Counted from the stretch's first letter, positions 6,623-15,760 are shown. The stretch: 64,000 nt of DNA from JALHFZ01 sp963674625 (GCA_963674625.2 CAXXXO010000004.1:1426001-1490000); one strand, 5' to 3'. Numbers and translations are program-made. The notes: generated by a model not told the origin, from the sequence alone.

Positions 6623-9451
6623 TCAGGATATTTTTATGCGGTAGTCCGCTGCCAGAAATCCCGATCCGTTCCAGATGAGGGGGTTCAGGTCCATCTCCTC
6701 GATCTCTGGAAAATCGGACAGGAGGGTCTGCATCTTCTGCAGAAGGTCCAGCAGCTTTTCTTCGTCCACGCCTTTTGCTCCCCGGAACCCCTTCAGCAGG
6801 GGGTAGCACTTCAGCGAGCGGAGCATCTTCTTTCCGTAGGCCCGGGAGAAGGGGACGTGCCCCAGGGCGACGTCCCCGAAGACCTCCACTCCCACGCCCC
6901 CCCATCCGACGAGGACTGCGTGCCCCAGGAGAGGGTCCCGGTCGGCGCCGAGGATCAGCTCGAGGCCTTTCTTCACCTGCTCCTGCACGAGGATGCCCCG
7001 GGCTCCCGGAAAGCGTCCGAGAAGAGCGTCCATGGTGCGGGCCAGTTCCGCCCCGTCGGAGATGTTCAGGATGACTCCGCCGGCGTCCGACTTGTGGAGC
7101 ACGTCCGGGTGGTCGATCTTCGCCACCAGTGGGTAGTCCAGATCATGCCCCGATGCGGCGGAGGAGTCGGGGAAAAAGGCGGACCGGACGAGGGGGATGC
7201 CGTAGGCCCCGAGCAGCACTTCGCACTCGCCGGGGGAAAGAAAACCCTCCGCGCCCCGGATGATCTTCTTCAGCTCCCCCCGGCGGAGCAGGGAAGGACG
7301 GGGAGCCGCAAAGCTTTCGTCAGCCTTCAGCTCTTTTCCGGCTTTCATTAGGGAGAGGACGGAGGCCGTCTGCTCGGGGAAGGGGAAGGAGGGGATTCCA
7401 GCCTTCAGCATGACCTTCCGTCCTGCAAGTGCCGCCTCGGGGCCGAAGAAACAGCTCGTCACCGGCAGGCCGGAATTCTTCAGGGCGGCGGTCATGGCTT
7501 CGGCTACCGCCCCCGTGTCCACTCCAACCGGAGGGGTCATGATCACCACGAAGGCGTCGAAGCAGCCGCTCTCCGTCATGATCTGCGCCGCTGCGGCGTA
7601 CTGCTCGGGAGTGGCCGTGGCCACAAGATCGAGGGGATTCGCCGTGGACGACTGGGGCATAAGGCGGGCCGCCAGCTTCTCCCGGAGAGAGGAAGGGAGG
7701 AGGGGAAGGGAAAACCCCAGGCGGCTCAGCTCGTCGGCAACGAGAGTTCCAGGCCCGCCCGCGTTGCTGATAACCCCCACCCGTTTCCCCTTCATCCTCG
7801 GCTGGGTGGAGAGAGCAGAGGATGTCAGGAAGGCCGTTTCCAGGGAGTCGGCCCGGATGACCCCGGTCTTGTCGAGGAGAGCCTCGGCGATCTTGTTTTT
7901 TCCCGCAAGGCTGCCCGTGTGGGACCTGGCGGCGGCCGCACCTGCATCCGTCGTGCCGGACCGAAGGATAATTACGGGCTTCTTCGCCGTCGTTTTTTCC
8001 AGCAAAGGGGCGAGGCGTCCGGCTTCCGGAAGGGTCTCGAGGTAGGTCAGGATCACTTTGGTATTTTCGTCCCCTCCGTAGATGGGGAGGAGATCGTTGA
8101 TATTCATGTCCGGCTGATTTCCCGTGGAGGCGATGAGGGAGAAGCCGAGCCCCAGGGAGGGGGCGAAGTCAAGGAGGGCCGCACCGATGGCGCCGCTCTG
8201 GGTGATGAGTCCTATCCCTCCCCGCTCGGGGATGGACGCGAGCATGTTGGCGTGGAGGAGCACGTCCGGTGAGGTGTTGAGCATCCCCATGCAGTTCGGG
8301 CCGAGGATGCGCATGGAATGGCGGAAGGCGATCTCGAGAAGGGCCTCCTCGGCCCGGGCACTCTCTTCGCCGGTCTCCCGGAACCCAGCAGAGAGGATGA
8401 CGAGGCTGGAGACGCCCTTTTCCCCGCACTCTTCGGCCACCTCCACGGCCGACCCGCCGGGAATGGTGATCACCGCGAGATCCACATTTCCGGGGATGTC
8501 GAGAACCGATGCGTACCCCTTCAGCCCGGCCGCATCTTCCCCCTTGCGGTTCACAGGATAGAGATCGCCCTGAAAGCCGTAGGCCAGGAGGTTGTTCAGC
8601 ACCGCCCGGCCCAGACCCCCGACGGAGGCCGAAGCTCCCACTACGGCGATGGACCGGGGGGCGAAGAAAGAAGCGGAGTTCTCCTTTTCCTTCGGCCAGG
8701 TCTCGAAGCGAAGTCCCCGCTGAAGTTCCCTTCCTTTATAGAAGGTTCTGCTTCCCTCAACGGTGAAATTGCCCCGGGCGATCTCCAGGACTGTCCTGGC
8801 CCCCGTGGTCCGGGCCTGTTCGTTCACGAGGAAGAGATACTTCCGGAAGCGGTCCTTCGGGTCCATTCCCTCGTCCTCTTCAATGGGCACGGCGGGGCTG
8901 ACCAGAAGAATCGGGCCGCCGTCGATGACCGGCGTGGCGAGGTAGGACGTCGCCCGGATTTCCTTCTCCCCTCCGGCGAGGGTGGAGCCCACTCCGTCCG
9001 CACCCGCATAGGCTCTGCGCCCGTCCTTCATTATCGCCAGGTCTGCCGGGTGTACCCCCACGGTGAGGAGGGAGCCGGTGATCACATCGGTGGTCGCCCA
9101 GACGTACCCCGCCAGGAAGATCATGTCCGGAGAGAAGGGGTCCAGAAGCCCGAGAATCTCCCGGTCATATTCGGCCCGGACGGTTTTATCCTTCAGAGGT
9201 GCATTTTTCGACTCGTAGAACTTCCGGATGTCGAGAGAGACGGCCGGGATGCCGAATTCTTCCGCCTTTTTCAGGGCTCCCGCGTCCTCCGAGTCGGCGA
9301 AGAGGGCGACCACCTCGAAGGGGCAGCCCTCCTCAGTTTTTTCAAGAAATCTCTGGAGTTCGAGGGTCCTCCACAGTGTGTTTCCCGAGCCGGAGACCAG
9401 CCCGGCGACGCGCAGCTTTCCCCGGAGTGGGGTCCACAGGGGATGAATCAT
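6623..9451 (-). CDS. formyltransferase-like / ADP-forming acyl-CoA synthetase fusion
   Basis: A 942-residue fusion. Residues 10-230 resemble glycinamide-ribotide formyltransferase (VSGSGNTL at the start, GVHPADL, then VIDGGPI). The catalytic His134 and Asp177 are present, but the Asn two residues before the His is Gly132. Residues 262-700 are the CoA-binding and ligase domains of ADP-forming acyl-CoA synthetase, with the phospho-acceptor His511 in SHTGSLAG. Residues 720-942 are the ATP-grasp subunit, so both synthetase subunits lie in one chain. The synthetase converts an acid, ATP and CoA to acyl-CoA, ADP and phosphate. What the formyltransferase module does is unknown; it may be a folate- or CoA-dependent acyl carrier step. 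AAGGAGG precedes the ATG, which overlaps the gntR stop by 4 bases. Confidence 0.85.
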   Translation of the reverse strand: MIHPLWTPLRGKLRVAGLVSGSGNTLWRTLELQRFLEKTEEGCPFEVVALFADSEDAGALKKAEEFGIPAVSLDIRKFYESKNAPLKDKTVRAEYDREILGLLDPFSPDMIFLAGYVWATTDVITGSLLTVGVHPADLAIMKDGRRAYAGADGVGSTLAGGEKEIRATSYLATPVIDGGPILLVSPAVPIEEDEGMDPKDRFRKYLFLVNEQARTTGARTVLEIARGNFTVEGSRTFYKGRELQRGLRFETWPKEKENSASFFAPRSIAVVGASASVGGLGRAVLNNLLAYGFQGDLYPVNRKGEDAAGLKGYASVLDIPGNVDLAVITIPGGSAVEVAEECGEKGVSSLVILSAGFRETGEESARAEEALLEIAFRHSMRILGPNCMGMLNTSPDVLLHANMLASIPERGGIGLITQSGAIGAALLDFAPSLGLGFSLIASTGNQPDMNINDLLPIYGGDENTKVILTYLETLPEAGRLAPLLEKTTAKKPVIILRSGTTDAGAAAARSHTGSLAGKNKIAEALLDKTGVIRADSLETAFLTSSALSTQPRMKGKRVGVISNAGGPGTLVADELSRLGFSLPLLPSSLREKLAARLMPQSSTANPLDLVATATPEQYAAAAQIMTESGCFDAFVVIMTPPVGVDTGAVAEAMTAALKNSGLPVTSCFFGPEAALAGRKVMLKAGIPSFPFPEQTASVLSLMKAGKELKADESFAAPRPSLLRRGELKKIIRGAEGFLSPGECEVLLGAYGIPLVRSAFFPDSSAASGHDLDYPLVAKIDHPDVLHKSDAGGVILNISDGAELARTMDALLGRFPGARGILVQEQVKKGLELILGADRDPLLGHAVLVGWGGVGVEVFGDVALGHVPFSRAYGKKMLRSLKCYPLLKGFRGAKGVDEEKLLDLLQKMQTLLSDFPEIEEMDLNPLIWNGSGFLAADYRIKIS

Positions 9452-10128
9452 GCATTTTCCTCCTTCGCACCCTCGTCCTCCGGCTTATGGAGCGCCGCGA
9501 GAATGGTGGCCTGATGTCGCGCCGAAGCCTCGAGAATACGGGCCCGGTCGCCGCTTTTCAGCGCTTCGATGATCTCTCCGTGGTCCTTCGGTGCATCCTG
9601 AAGAAGCGGTCCGTCGGGGGAGAGAAGCTGCCGCTCCATCATGTGGATGCGCTGCAGCCGGATGGTGTTGTTCACTTCATCCAGATAATCGAGAAGCACC
9701 TTGTTGGGATAGACGCTGTAAATCTCCATGTGAAACCGGTCGTTCTCCTCAAGAAGCCGCTCGAACTGCCGGGTCTCGAGAAAATGCAGCATATTGCCGT
9801 TCATCTTCTCGATCTTCGGAAAGTTGATCTTCGAAAGATATGGGATAATCTGTTCGGCGAGGTAGGTCTTGATCATATGCTGGGTCTCCTGGTACTGAAA
9901 AAACTCCTCCAGGGAGAGCAGGGAAACCCTCCATCCGATCCTGGGCCGGGACTGGACGAGCCCCTCCCGGGCGAGACGGCCCAGGGCCTCCCGGATGGGG
10001 GTCTTGCTCACGTTCAGAATCCGGGCCAGTTCGTCCACATTCAGCCGGTCGCCCGGGACATATTCTCCCTCCAGGACCCGCTTCTTCAGATCCGCCTGAA
10101 TGACCTCCACCATGGTGGGAACTTTCAT
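9448..10128 (-). CDS. GntR-family regulator (FadR/FCD type)
   Basis: 226 residues. The N-terminal winged helix (about 1-75) has the GntR pattern VPGDRLNVDELARILNVSKTPIREAL; the remainder is helical with the acidic/His-rich positions of FCD ligand-binding domains (ENDRFHMEIY and a late HGEIIEAL..ARHQ). FCD regulators usually bind a small carboxylate with a metal. It is first in the operon with the acyl-CoA synthetase fusion and divergent from dctPQM, so it probably senses the imported acid or its product and controls both directions. Candidate sites lie just upstream of its start. GAGGG stands 7 bases before the ATG. Confidence 0.88.
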   Translation of the reverse strand: MKVPTMVEVIQADLKKRVLEGEYVPGDRLNVDELARILNVSKTPIREALGRLAREGLVQSRPRIGWRVSLLSLEEFFQYQETQHMIKTYLAEQIIPYLSKINFPKIEKMNGNMLHFLETRQFERLLEENDRFHMEIYSVYPNKVLLDYLDEVNNTIRLQRIHMMERQLLSPDGPLLQDAPKDHGEIIEALKSGDRARILEASARHQATILAALHKPEDEGAKEENA

Positions 10129-10155
10129 CGAGTGACCCTCTTTTCTTCAGCAGCA

Positions 10156-10191
10156 ATATCTGATATAGTATCCGATATGGGAGATGATATC
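10156..10191. promoter_or_regulatory. cluster of GATAT/ATATC half-sites, candidate GntR operator
   Basis: The palindrome ATATCTGATAT (10156-10166) is followed by GATAT (10174-10178) and GATATC (10186-10191), 28 to 63 bases upstream of the gntR start and in the shared region with dctP. A further 7-bp inverted repeat CCAGCCA/TGGCTGG (10280-10302) lies nearer dctP. Operator role is inferred from position and symmetry only. Confidence 0.4.
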
Positions 10192-10226
10192 CCGAATGAA
10201 ATCCATTGTCAACAAACCCATCAGAT

Positions 10227-10272
10227 CGGGGTCAGGTCCTGCACAACAGCAGTCTTGAGTCAACCAAATTGA
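10227..10272 (-). repeat. dispersed 45-bp repeat, copy 1
   Basis: Contains GGGGTCAGGTCCTGCACAA and then CAGTCTTGAGTCAACCAAATT. The same string recurs, with changes, at 17031, 24265, 25125 and 30406. It lies between gntR and dctP. Confidence 0.65.
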
Positions 10273-10333
10273 GCGTAACCCAGCCATTCTGCGGGTGGCT
10301 GGATATCTATGATTTCAAAGGGAGCTGAAGGAT

Positions 10334-11326
10334 ATGAAAAAGTTTTTGACCTTGGTATTATGCATCGCGGCGGCACTCATGCTTTTGTCGGGCACAGGCA
10401 TTGCGGCGGAGAAATACGTCATCAAAATCGGCAACGTCACGGCACCGGATCATCCTCTCAACGTCGCCTTTGAAAAGATGGCGGCCATCATGAATGAGAA
10501 GAGCGGCGGACGGATCGAGGCAAAGGTCTATCCCAGCGCTCAGCTCGGTAATCTCCGGGCCCTGGCGGAGGGACTCCAGCTCGGGACCATCGAGATGGGC
10601 ACCCAGAGCCCCGGCGGACTCGCCTCCTTCATGCCTCTCATGGGAGTCCTTGAACTTCCCTATATCTACCGGAGCAACGAGCATGTCTACAAAACAGTGG
10701 ACGGACCCATCGGACAGGAGCTCAACGAAAAACTTCGGGCGAAGACAGGCATCCGCATTCTCGGCTACTGGATGAACCTCTACCGCAACACCACCAATTC
10801 AAAGCATCCCATAGCGGTCCCAGATGATTTCAAGGGACTCAAGATCCGCGTTCCCGAGACGAAGACCGTCATGGACACGATCGCAGCCCTCGGCGGCAAT
10901 CCTGTTCCCATGGCCTTCGGTGAGGTATATACTTCTTTGCAGCAGGGGATCATCGACGGCCAGGAGAACCCCCTGTCGATCATCTGGGCATCGAGACTCT
11001 ATGAAGTGCAGAAATACCTCTCCCTCACGGGCCACGTCTATTCTCCCGTGGTTATCATGATTTCCGACGCATTCTTCACCAAGCTTCCTGCAGACCTGCA
11101 GAAGATCGTGGTGGAGGCCTTCGAGGAGGTCCGCCCCGTCTCCCGGAAGACTGTGGAGGACCAGGAGGCGGAGATCACAGAAAAGCTGAAGGAAAAAGGG
11201 ATGATCGTAAACACAGTGGATCCTGCTCCCTTCCAGGAAAAGATGGGAAGCGTCTACAGTGATTTCATCAAAAGCGCCGGGAACGAGGCTGAAGCATATA
11301 TCAAGAGGATTCAGGAAGTTAAGTAG
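10334..11326 (+). CDS. dctP: TRAP transporter solute-binding protein
   Basis: 330 residues with a signal peptide (about 1-25, LVLCIAAALMLLSGTGIAA). It shows the DctP-family sequence: KIGNVTAPDHPLNVAFEKMA near the N-terminus, YPSAQLGNLRALAEGLQLGT, then LKIRVPETK, which carries the Arg that pairs with the ligand carboxylate, followed by PMAFGEVYTSLQQGIIDGQENP. It captures an organic acid in the periplasm and delivers it to DctQM. It is first in the operon, followed by a hairpin and then dctQ, which favours high expression of the binding protein. The ligand is unknown; the divergent acyl-CoA ligase locus suggests a carboxylate that is activated to a CoA ester. Confidence 0.93.
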   Translation: MKKFLTLVLCIAAALMLLSGTGIAAEKYVIKIGNVTAPDHPLNVAFEKMAAIMNEKSGGRIEAKVYPSAQLGNLRALAEGLQLGTIEMGTQSPGGLASFMPLMGVLELPYIYRSNEHVYKTVDGPIGQELNEKLRAKTGIRILGYWMNLYRNTTNSKHPIAVPDDFKGLKIRVPETKTVMDTIAALGGNPVPMAFGEVYTSLQQGIIDGQENPLSIIWASRLYEVQKYLSLTGHVYSPVVIMISDAFFTKLPADLQKIVVEAFEEVRPVSRKTVEDQEAEITEKLKEKGMIVNTVDPAPFQEKMGSVYSDFIKSAGNEAEAYIKRIQEVK

Positions 11327-11343
11327 CACGAGAATAAGCTTTC

Positions 11344-11380
11344 TTCCGGCTTCGCCCGCAGCGGAGCCGGAAAACTTTTT
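11344..11380 (+). terminator. intercistronic hairpin between dctP and dctQ
   Basis: Stem TTCCGGCT (11344-11351) with AGCCGGAA (11365-11372), followed shortly by five T residues. It probably works as a partial terminator or mRNA stabiliser that leaves more dctP than dctQM message. Confidence 0.6.
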
Positions 11381-11401
11381 CGAACCGGAAGGGAAGTCGG
11401 A

Positions 11402-11899
11402 ATGAAAACGCTCAGCCGGATTTTCTCCAGCACCGCCAGCGCCGTGGATAGAGGGACCACATGGCTTCTTTTTCTTCTTCTTCTCGTCATGACGGCAATT
11501 ACCTTCGCCCAGGTGGTCACCCGCTATGTTTTTAATTTTTCCATCACCTGGAGCGAAGAACTTGCCCGCTTTCTCTTCATCTGGGTCATCTTCGCCGGGA
11601 TCCCCTCCCTTATCTACCGTTCGGGTATGACGGCCTTCGACCTTCTTCTCAGCCGCCTCTCGGGAAAAGGGGAAAAACTGATTCTTCTGCTTCTCTCCGC
11701 CGGAGGTCTCCTCTTCTTCTATCTCATGGCCCGGGGAAGCTTTCCCCTCGTGGAGCGCCAATTCGCCCAGCAGGCCACCTCCATGCCTGTTCCCATGGGG
11801 ATGATCTACATGGTGATCCCTCTCAGCGGCTTCACGGCAATGTTCATGATCGCCGAACGCCTTCTGAAGGTCCTCAGGGAAGGGGAGGATAAACAATGA
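11402..11899 (+). CDS. dctQ: TRAP transporter small permease
   Basis: 165 residues with four predicted membrane helices (about 17-40, 55-75, 92-112, 135-155). The segment TFAQVVTRYVFNFSITWSEE followed by LARFLFIW is the DctQ-family hallmark. It forms the membrane complex with DctM and DctP for Na+-coupled uptake. Its stop overlaps the dctM start by 4 bases (ATGA), so the two are translationally coupled. Confidence 0.93.
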   Translation: MKTLSRIFSSTASAVDRGTTWLLFLLLLVMTAITFAQVVTRYVFNFSITWSEELARFLFIWVIFAGIPSLIYRSGMTAFDLLLSRLSGKGEKLILLLLSAGGLLFFYLMARGSFPLVERQFAQQATSMPVPMGMIYMVIPLSGFTAMFMIAERLLKVLREGEDKQ

Positions 11900-13176
11900 C
11901 CATGGCCGCGGCTTTTCTGGCCTTCTTCGTCGCCGTTCTTATCGGCATGCCCATCGCGATCGGCCTTGGCCTCACGGGAATCCTCATCGCATGGATCCAG
12001 GGCATCTTCAATCCCGTCCTCCTGGGGCACGTCATGTACCAGGGGGTGGACAGCTTCACCCTGCTCGCCGTTCCCTTCTTCATGCTCGCCGGAGCCCTTA
12101 TGGAGGAAGGAGGCATCTCCCGCAGGCTCATGAATTTCTCCTTTGCCCTCGTCGGGCGGATGCGTGGGGGCCTCGCCCAGGTCGCCGTCGTCCTCTCCAT
12201 GCTCTTCGCCGGACTCTCCGGTTCTGCCGTGGCGGATACTGCGGCCGTGGGCTCACTCCTCATCCCCTCCATGAAGGAAAAGGGGTACCGGGAAGGGTTC
12301 TCCGCAGCCCTCGTGGCCGCTGGGGGTGCCATCGGGCCCATCATCCCGCCGAGCATTCCCATGGTCATCTTCGCCGTGATCGCCAATGTCTCCGTGGCAG
12401 AGCTTTTCCTAGGCGGAATCATCCCCGGGATCGCCTTCGGGCTTGTCCTCATGATCTATTCCTATTTCGAAGCCCGGCGGTATAACTACCCGAGAGAGAC
12501 GGCCTCCTTCAGCGTCCCCTTCCTGGCAAAGACCTTTCGGGAGGGATTCCTGGCCTTTCTTCTTCCCGTGATCATCCTCGGAGGAATTCTCTCCGGCGTC
12601 TTTACAGCTACTGAGTCCTCGGTGGTGGCAGTGGTCTATGCCTTCCTGGTGGGGAAGTTCGTCTACGGAGAACTCACCTGGAGGCGCCTTCCCGAAGTGG
12701 TGGCCTCGGCGGCCCGAAACACGGCAGGAGTCATGTTCATCATCGCCGTGGCTTCCTTTCTGAGCTGGGTGCTCACGAGCCAGCAGATTCCCCAGGCTGT
12801 CGCGGCAAAGCTGCTCTCCGTCTCCTCGAATCCCGTAGTGGTGCTTCTTCTTCTCAACCTCTTCATCCTCTTCCTGGGCTGCTTCATCGATGCCGTCTCC
12901 ATCCTTGTCCTCATCAGCCCGGTGGCCCTGCCCATCATCCGCTCCCTCGGCATCGATCCCGTCTACTTCGGCGTTCTGCTCGTTCTCAACATCTGCCTCG
13001 GGGCCCTGACGCCGCCGGTGGGAACCTGCCTCTTCGTGGCCTCAAGCGTCGGCGGCGTCAGTCTGACGAAGACGAGCAGGGCCATTCTGCCCATCGTCGT
13101 CCTCGCCATTGCCTCTCTTCTCGTCGCGATCTTCTTCCCTGCTGTTATAATGTACCTGCCCTCGCTGCTTCGATAA
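11896..13176 (+). CDS. dctM: TRAP transporter large permease
   Basis: 426 residues, about twelve hydrophobic helices. It carries typical DctM segments: AVPFFMLAGALMEEGGISRR, LFAGLSGSAVADTAAVGS, AAGGAIGPIIPPSIPMVIF and the late LNICLGALTPPVGTCLFV. It is the transport channel that uses the sodium gradient. The length is normal for the family, and a strong terminator follows directly, closing the dctPQM operon. Confidence 0.94.
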   Translation: MTMAAAFLAFFVAVLIGMPIAIGLGLTGILIAWIQGIFNPVLLGHVMYQGVDSFTLLAVPFFMLAGALMEEGGISRRLMNFSFALVGRMRGGLAQVAVVLSMLFAGLSGSAVADTAAVGSLLIPSMKEKGYREGFSAALVAAGGAIGPIIPPSIPMVIFAVIANVSVAELFLGGIIPGIAFGLVLMIYSYFEARRYNYPRETASFSVPFLAKTFREGFLAFLLPVIILGGILSGVFTATESSVVAVVYAFLVGKFVYGELTWRRLPEVVASAARNTAGVMFIIAVASFLSWVLTSQQIPQAVAAKLLSVSSNPVVVLLLLNLFILFLGCFIDAVSILVLISPVALPIIRSLGIDPVYFGVLLVLNICLGALTPPVGTCLFVASSVGGVSLTKTSRAILPIVVLAIASLLVAIFFPAVIMYLPSLLR

Positions 13177-13183
13177 ACTGATG

Positions 13184-13212
13184 CCCGGGGATCTTCGGTC
13201 CCCGGTTTTTTT
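13184..13212 (+). terminator. intrinsic terminator of dctPQM
   Basis: Stem CCGGGGA/TCCCCGG (13185-13191 with 13199-13205) around a TTCG-containing loop, followed by eight T residues. Confidence 0.88.
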
Positions 13213-13240
13213 TCGGGGCACCATCTTTAAGGAGGATTCA

Positions 13241-14419
13241 ATGGATCCCGGCCACGTTACCGATTACCGGAAATCCTTCTGGATCTCCATGGCGGTCATT
13301 TTCCTCACCCAGGCCTATCTCGCCGTCTTTCTGCTCTACCCGTCGGTCCTGCGGAATCAGGGATTTACCCTCGGGATCTCGGGATGGCTCATGGGGGCCT
13401 TCAATCTCTGCTCGACCCTCGGACGCCCCCTTGGCGCCAGGGCCACGGAACGCCTGGGGATACGGAAAACCCTGCTCTGGACCTCAGCCTTCGTCGCCCT
13501 TTTCTCAATTCCTCTCGCCTTCACGGAAAACCCCTGGCTGCTCCTTGCCCTGCGGGGAACCTGCGGCGTCTTCTGGGGAATCTCCATGGTGGCCATCTCA
13601 TCCTACCAGGGACTGACTATCCCGGCGGGCAGACGGGGAAGCGCCTACGCCTGGATCGCCGTCGCCTATGTATCCCCCCAGATTGCCCTCTTCCCCCTGG
13701 TGGACTGGTTCGTCTCGTCGAATATGCTCATAGCGTATTTTCTGGCGGCTGCGGCGGTGGAGGCTGCCATCGTGATCGCGGCCTTTCCTCTTCCTCCCCT
13801 TGAGCACGCCCTTTCTACGGCCGAGCGAAAGGAATGGGGAAGCTGGAGGGAGCTGCCCTCCCTGCCGGGCTTCAGGGTTGCCCTCTTCACCATGTTCCTC
13901 TTCGCCTTCGTGAACGCCTCCACCCTTCAATATCTCCCGACCCTGCTCTCCATGAAAGGATTCCCGGCCAGCATCTTCATCGTCCCCAACGCGGCCACGG
14001 CGGTCCTCCTGCGGCTTGCGGCCTACCGCATCATGGACAGGATCAACCGGAAGATGCTCATAGGACCCGTCCTTGCCGCCATGGGCTTTGTCCTTGCCTT
14101 TCTCCCCTTCGCTCCGGGCAGGGGATGGTATGTCGCAGGGGGCATCATCTACGGCATCAACATGGGGATGTGTTTCCCGATCATCCTCGCCCTCATGCCA
14201 GACATCTTCCCCGACCATCTTCGCCCCAAGGGAATCTCCCTCTGCTTCTTCGCCATCGATCTCGGCTTCATCCTCTCTCCCTTCTTTCTCGGATACGGAG
14301 GCCAGATCCTCGGCCTTGCAAATATCATGTCCATCACGGGCATTCTCGGACTGCTGGGAGGGGTTCTCCTCTTCTTCGCCTGGCAAAGGGAACCTGAATC
14401 GGGGGCAGACCTTGAATAA
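13241..14419 (+). CDS. MFS transporter
   Basis: 392 residues with about twelve membrane helices in two groups split by a cytoplasmic loop near residue 190 (LEHALSTAERKEW). The segment GRPLGARATERLGIRK between helices 2 and 3 matches the MFS motif A region. The ATG at 13241 follows AAGGAGG by 6 bases; an in-frame ATG 60 bases earlier lies inside the preceding terminator and is rejected. It is separated from dctPQM by that terminator, so it may need read-through or its own weak promoter. The substrate is unknown; a solute related to the TRAP locus is possible. Confidence 0.85.
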   Translation: MDPGHVTDYRKSFWISMAVIFLTQAYLAVFLLYPSVLRNQGFTLGISGWLMGAFNLCSTLGRPLGARATERLGIRKTLLWTSAFVALFSIPLAFTENPWLLLALRGTCGVFWGISMVAISSYQGLTIPAGRRGSAYAWIAVAYVSPQIALFPLVDWFVSSNMLIAYFLAAAAVEAAIVIAAFPLPPLEHALSTAERKEWGSWRELPSLPGFRVALFTMFLFAFVNASTLQYLPTLLSMKGFPASIFIVPNAATAVLLRLAAYRIMDRINRKMLIGPVLAAMGFVLAFLPFAPGRGWYVAGGIIYGINMGMCFPIILALMPDIFPDHLRPKGISLCFFAIDLGFILSPFFLGYGGQILGLANIMSITGILGLLGGVLLFFAWQREPESGADLE

Positions 14420-14450
14420 ATCTGACCCCGAATAAATCTGAACACATCTG

Positions 14451-14479
14451 TTGACAGGATTGTTTCTTGATTCTAGTAT
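14451..14479 (+). promoter_or_regulatory. sigma-70-type promoter for the YkvI-like gene
   Basis: TTGACA (14451-14456), 17-bp spacer, TAGTAT (14474-14479). It lies 147 bases before the start codon, leaving a long AT-rich leader. Confidence 0.7.
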
Positions 14480-14626
14480 TGTTCGAAATATTTTCTTGAA
14501 GATATTTTGTATTTGGAAAGCCTTTCGTATGGAGAAAAGAACATTTGTTTTCGAGAGGAGGAATTTTTTGTAGAATTGATGGTCCGTATTTCATCTGCAG
14601 GGAAAAACAGAGAAGGAGGTTCTGAA

Positions 14627-15760
14627 ATGGAACAGGAAAAGAAGAAGAATTTTTTAACTTTTTTTATGGATTACGGCTGGTACAAAAAGTACCTGCTGCC
14701 CGGGTTCATCGCCCAGTCGGTCCTCGTTGCCGGCGGATATGGTACGGGGCGGGAGCTTGTGGAGTACTTCGTTCAGTATGGTCCCACCGGCGGACTCATG
14801 GGCATGGGGATCACCTTCGTTCTCTGGGCGGCCCTCTTCGCCCTCAGCTTCGAATTCGCACGGGTCTTCAAAGCCTATGACTACCGCACCTTTTTCGAGA
14901 AGCTCATAGGCAAGGGGTGGATTCTCTACGAGATCGCCTTCGTCGGACTTCTCTTTCTCATCATGGGAGTCGTCGGCGCCGCATCGGGGAGCATCCTGCG
15001 GGATTCCTTCGGCCTTCCGCCGCTCGTCGGATCGGGAATTTTTCTCCTCTTCGTGGCCTGGCTCACCTTCAGCGGCAGCAAGGCCATCGAGGTCGCCCTG
15101 TCCTGGTGGTCCTATCTTCTCTACATCGTGTTTTTTGTCTTTCTTTTCCTCGGGATCACCCATTTCGGCAGTGCGATCTCAGCGAATTTCGCTGCCGACA
15201 CTGTCAAGCCGGGATGGCAGATGGGGGGGTTCAAGTACGCCTTTTACAACATCGCCGTCACTTCCACGGTGCTTTTTTCCCTGAATTACCTGGAGAGCCG
15301 GCGGGAAGCCATTATCTCCGGAATTATGGCCGCGGTCATCAGCATTCTTCCCGCCCTCTGTTTTTACATCGTCACCGTGGGAGTCTATCCCGACGTGCTG
15401 AATATGGAGATCCCGGCGAACGGAATCATCGCCCTGATGAACGTGAAATTCCTGCTGCCCATTTGGCTTATCGTCCTCTTCGGGACCATGATCGAGACGG
15501 GGGTAGGCTTTTTCCATTCCATCAATGAACGGATCAACTCGACCCTCATAGCGAAAAGGGGGAGGGGGATGAGCAATCTTGCCCGGGGAGCCGTCGGAGC
15601 CTTTCTTGCCCTCATGGGGCTGGCCATCTCCAACTTTGGCCTAATAGGACTCATCGCCCAGGGGTATGGGGCCATCAGCTGGGTCTTCTTCATCCTGCAG
15701 GGGGTGGCCCTCTTCACCATCGGAATCTACAAGCTCTCGAAGCAGCGAAACCCCGTATAA
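14627..15760 (+). CDS. YkvI-family membrane protein (APC-superfamily-like)
   Basis: 377 residues, about ten membrane helices. The N-terminal run LLPGFIAQSVLVAGGYGTGR has the Gly-rich unwound first helix seen in APC/LeuT-fold carriers, and the overall pattern (YFVQYGPTGGLMGMG; FFHSINERINSTL) fits the YkvI family, whose substrate is not established. The ATG at 14627 follows AAGGAGG by 7 bases; an earlier in-frame ATG at 14507 has no ribosome site. It is a single-gene unit with a promoter at 14451 and a terminator at 15792. The convergent aminotransferase hints at an amino-acid-like substrate, but that is only context. Confidence 0.75.
   Translation: MEQEKKKNFLTFFMDYGWYKKYLLPGFIAQSVLVAGGYGTGRELVEYFVQYGPTGGLMGMGITFVLWAALFALSFEFARVFKAYDYRTFFEKLIGKGWILYEIAFVGLLFLIMGVVGAASGSILRDSFGLPPLVGSGIFLLFVAWLTFSGSKAIEVALSWWSYLLYIVFFVFLFLGITHFGSAISANFAADTVKPGWQMGGFKYAFYNIAVTSTVLFSLNYLESRREAIISGIMAAVISILPALCFYIVTVGVYPDVLNMEIPANGIIALMNVKFLLPIWLIVLFGTMIETGVGFFHSINERINSTLIAKRGRGMSNLARGAVGAFLALMGLAISNFGLIGLIAQGYGAISWVFFILQGVALFTIGIYKLSKQRNPV

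Noticed and set aside
5221..6678. A 485-codon plus-strand frame
   Set aside because: It covers the complement of the DRE-TIM gene and a terminator; low-complexity His/Glu/Leu composition.
8318..9514. A 398-codon plus-strand frame opposite the formyltransferase/synthetase fusion
   Set aside because: It is antisense to clear conserved domains and has no family signature.
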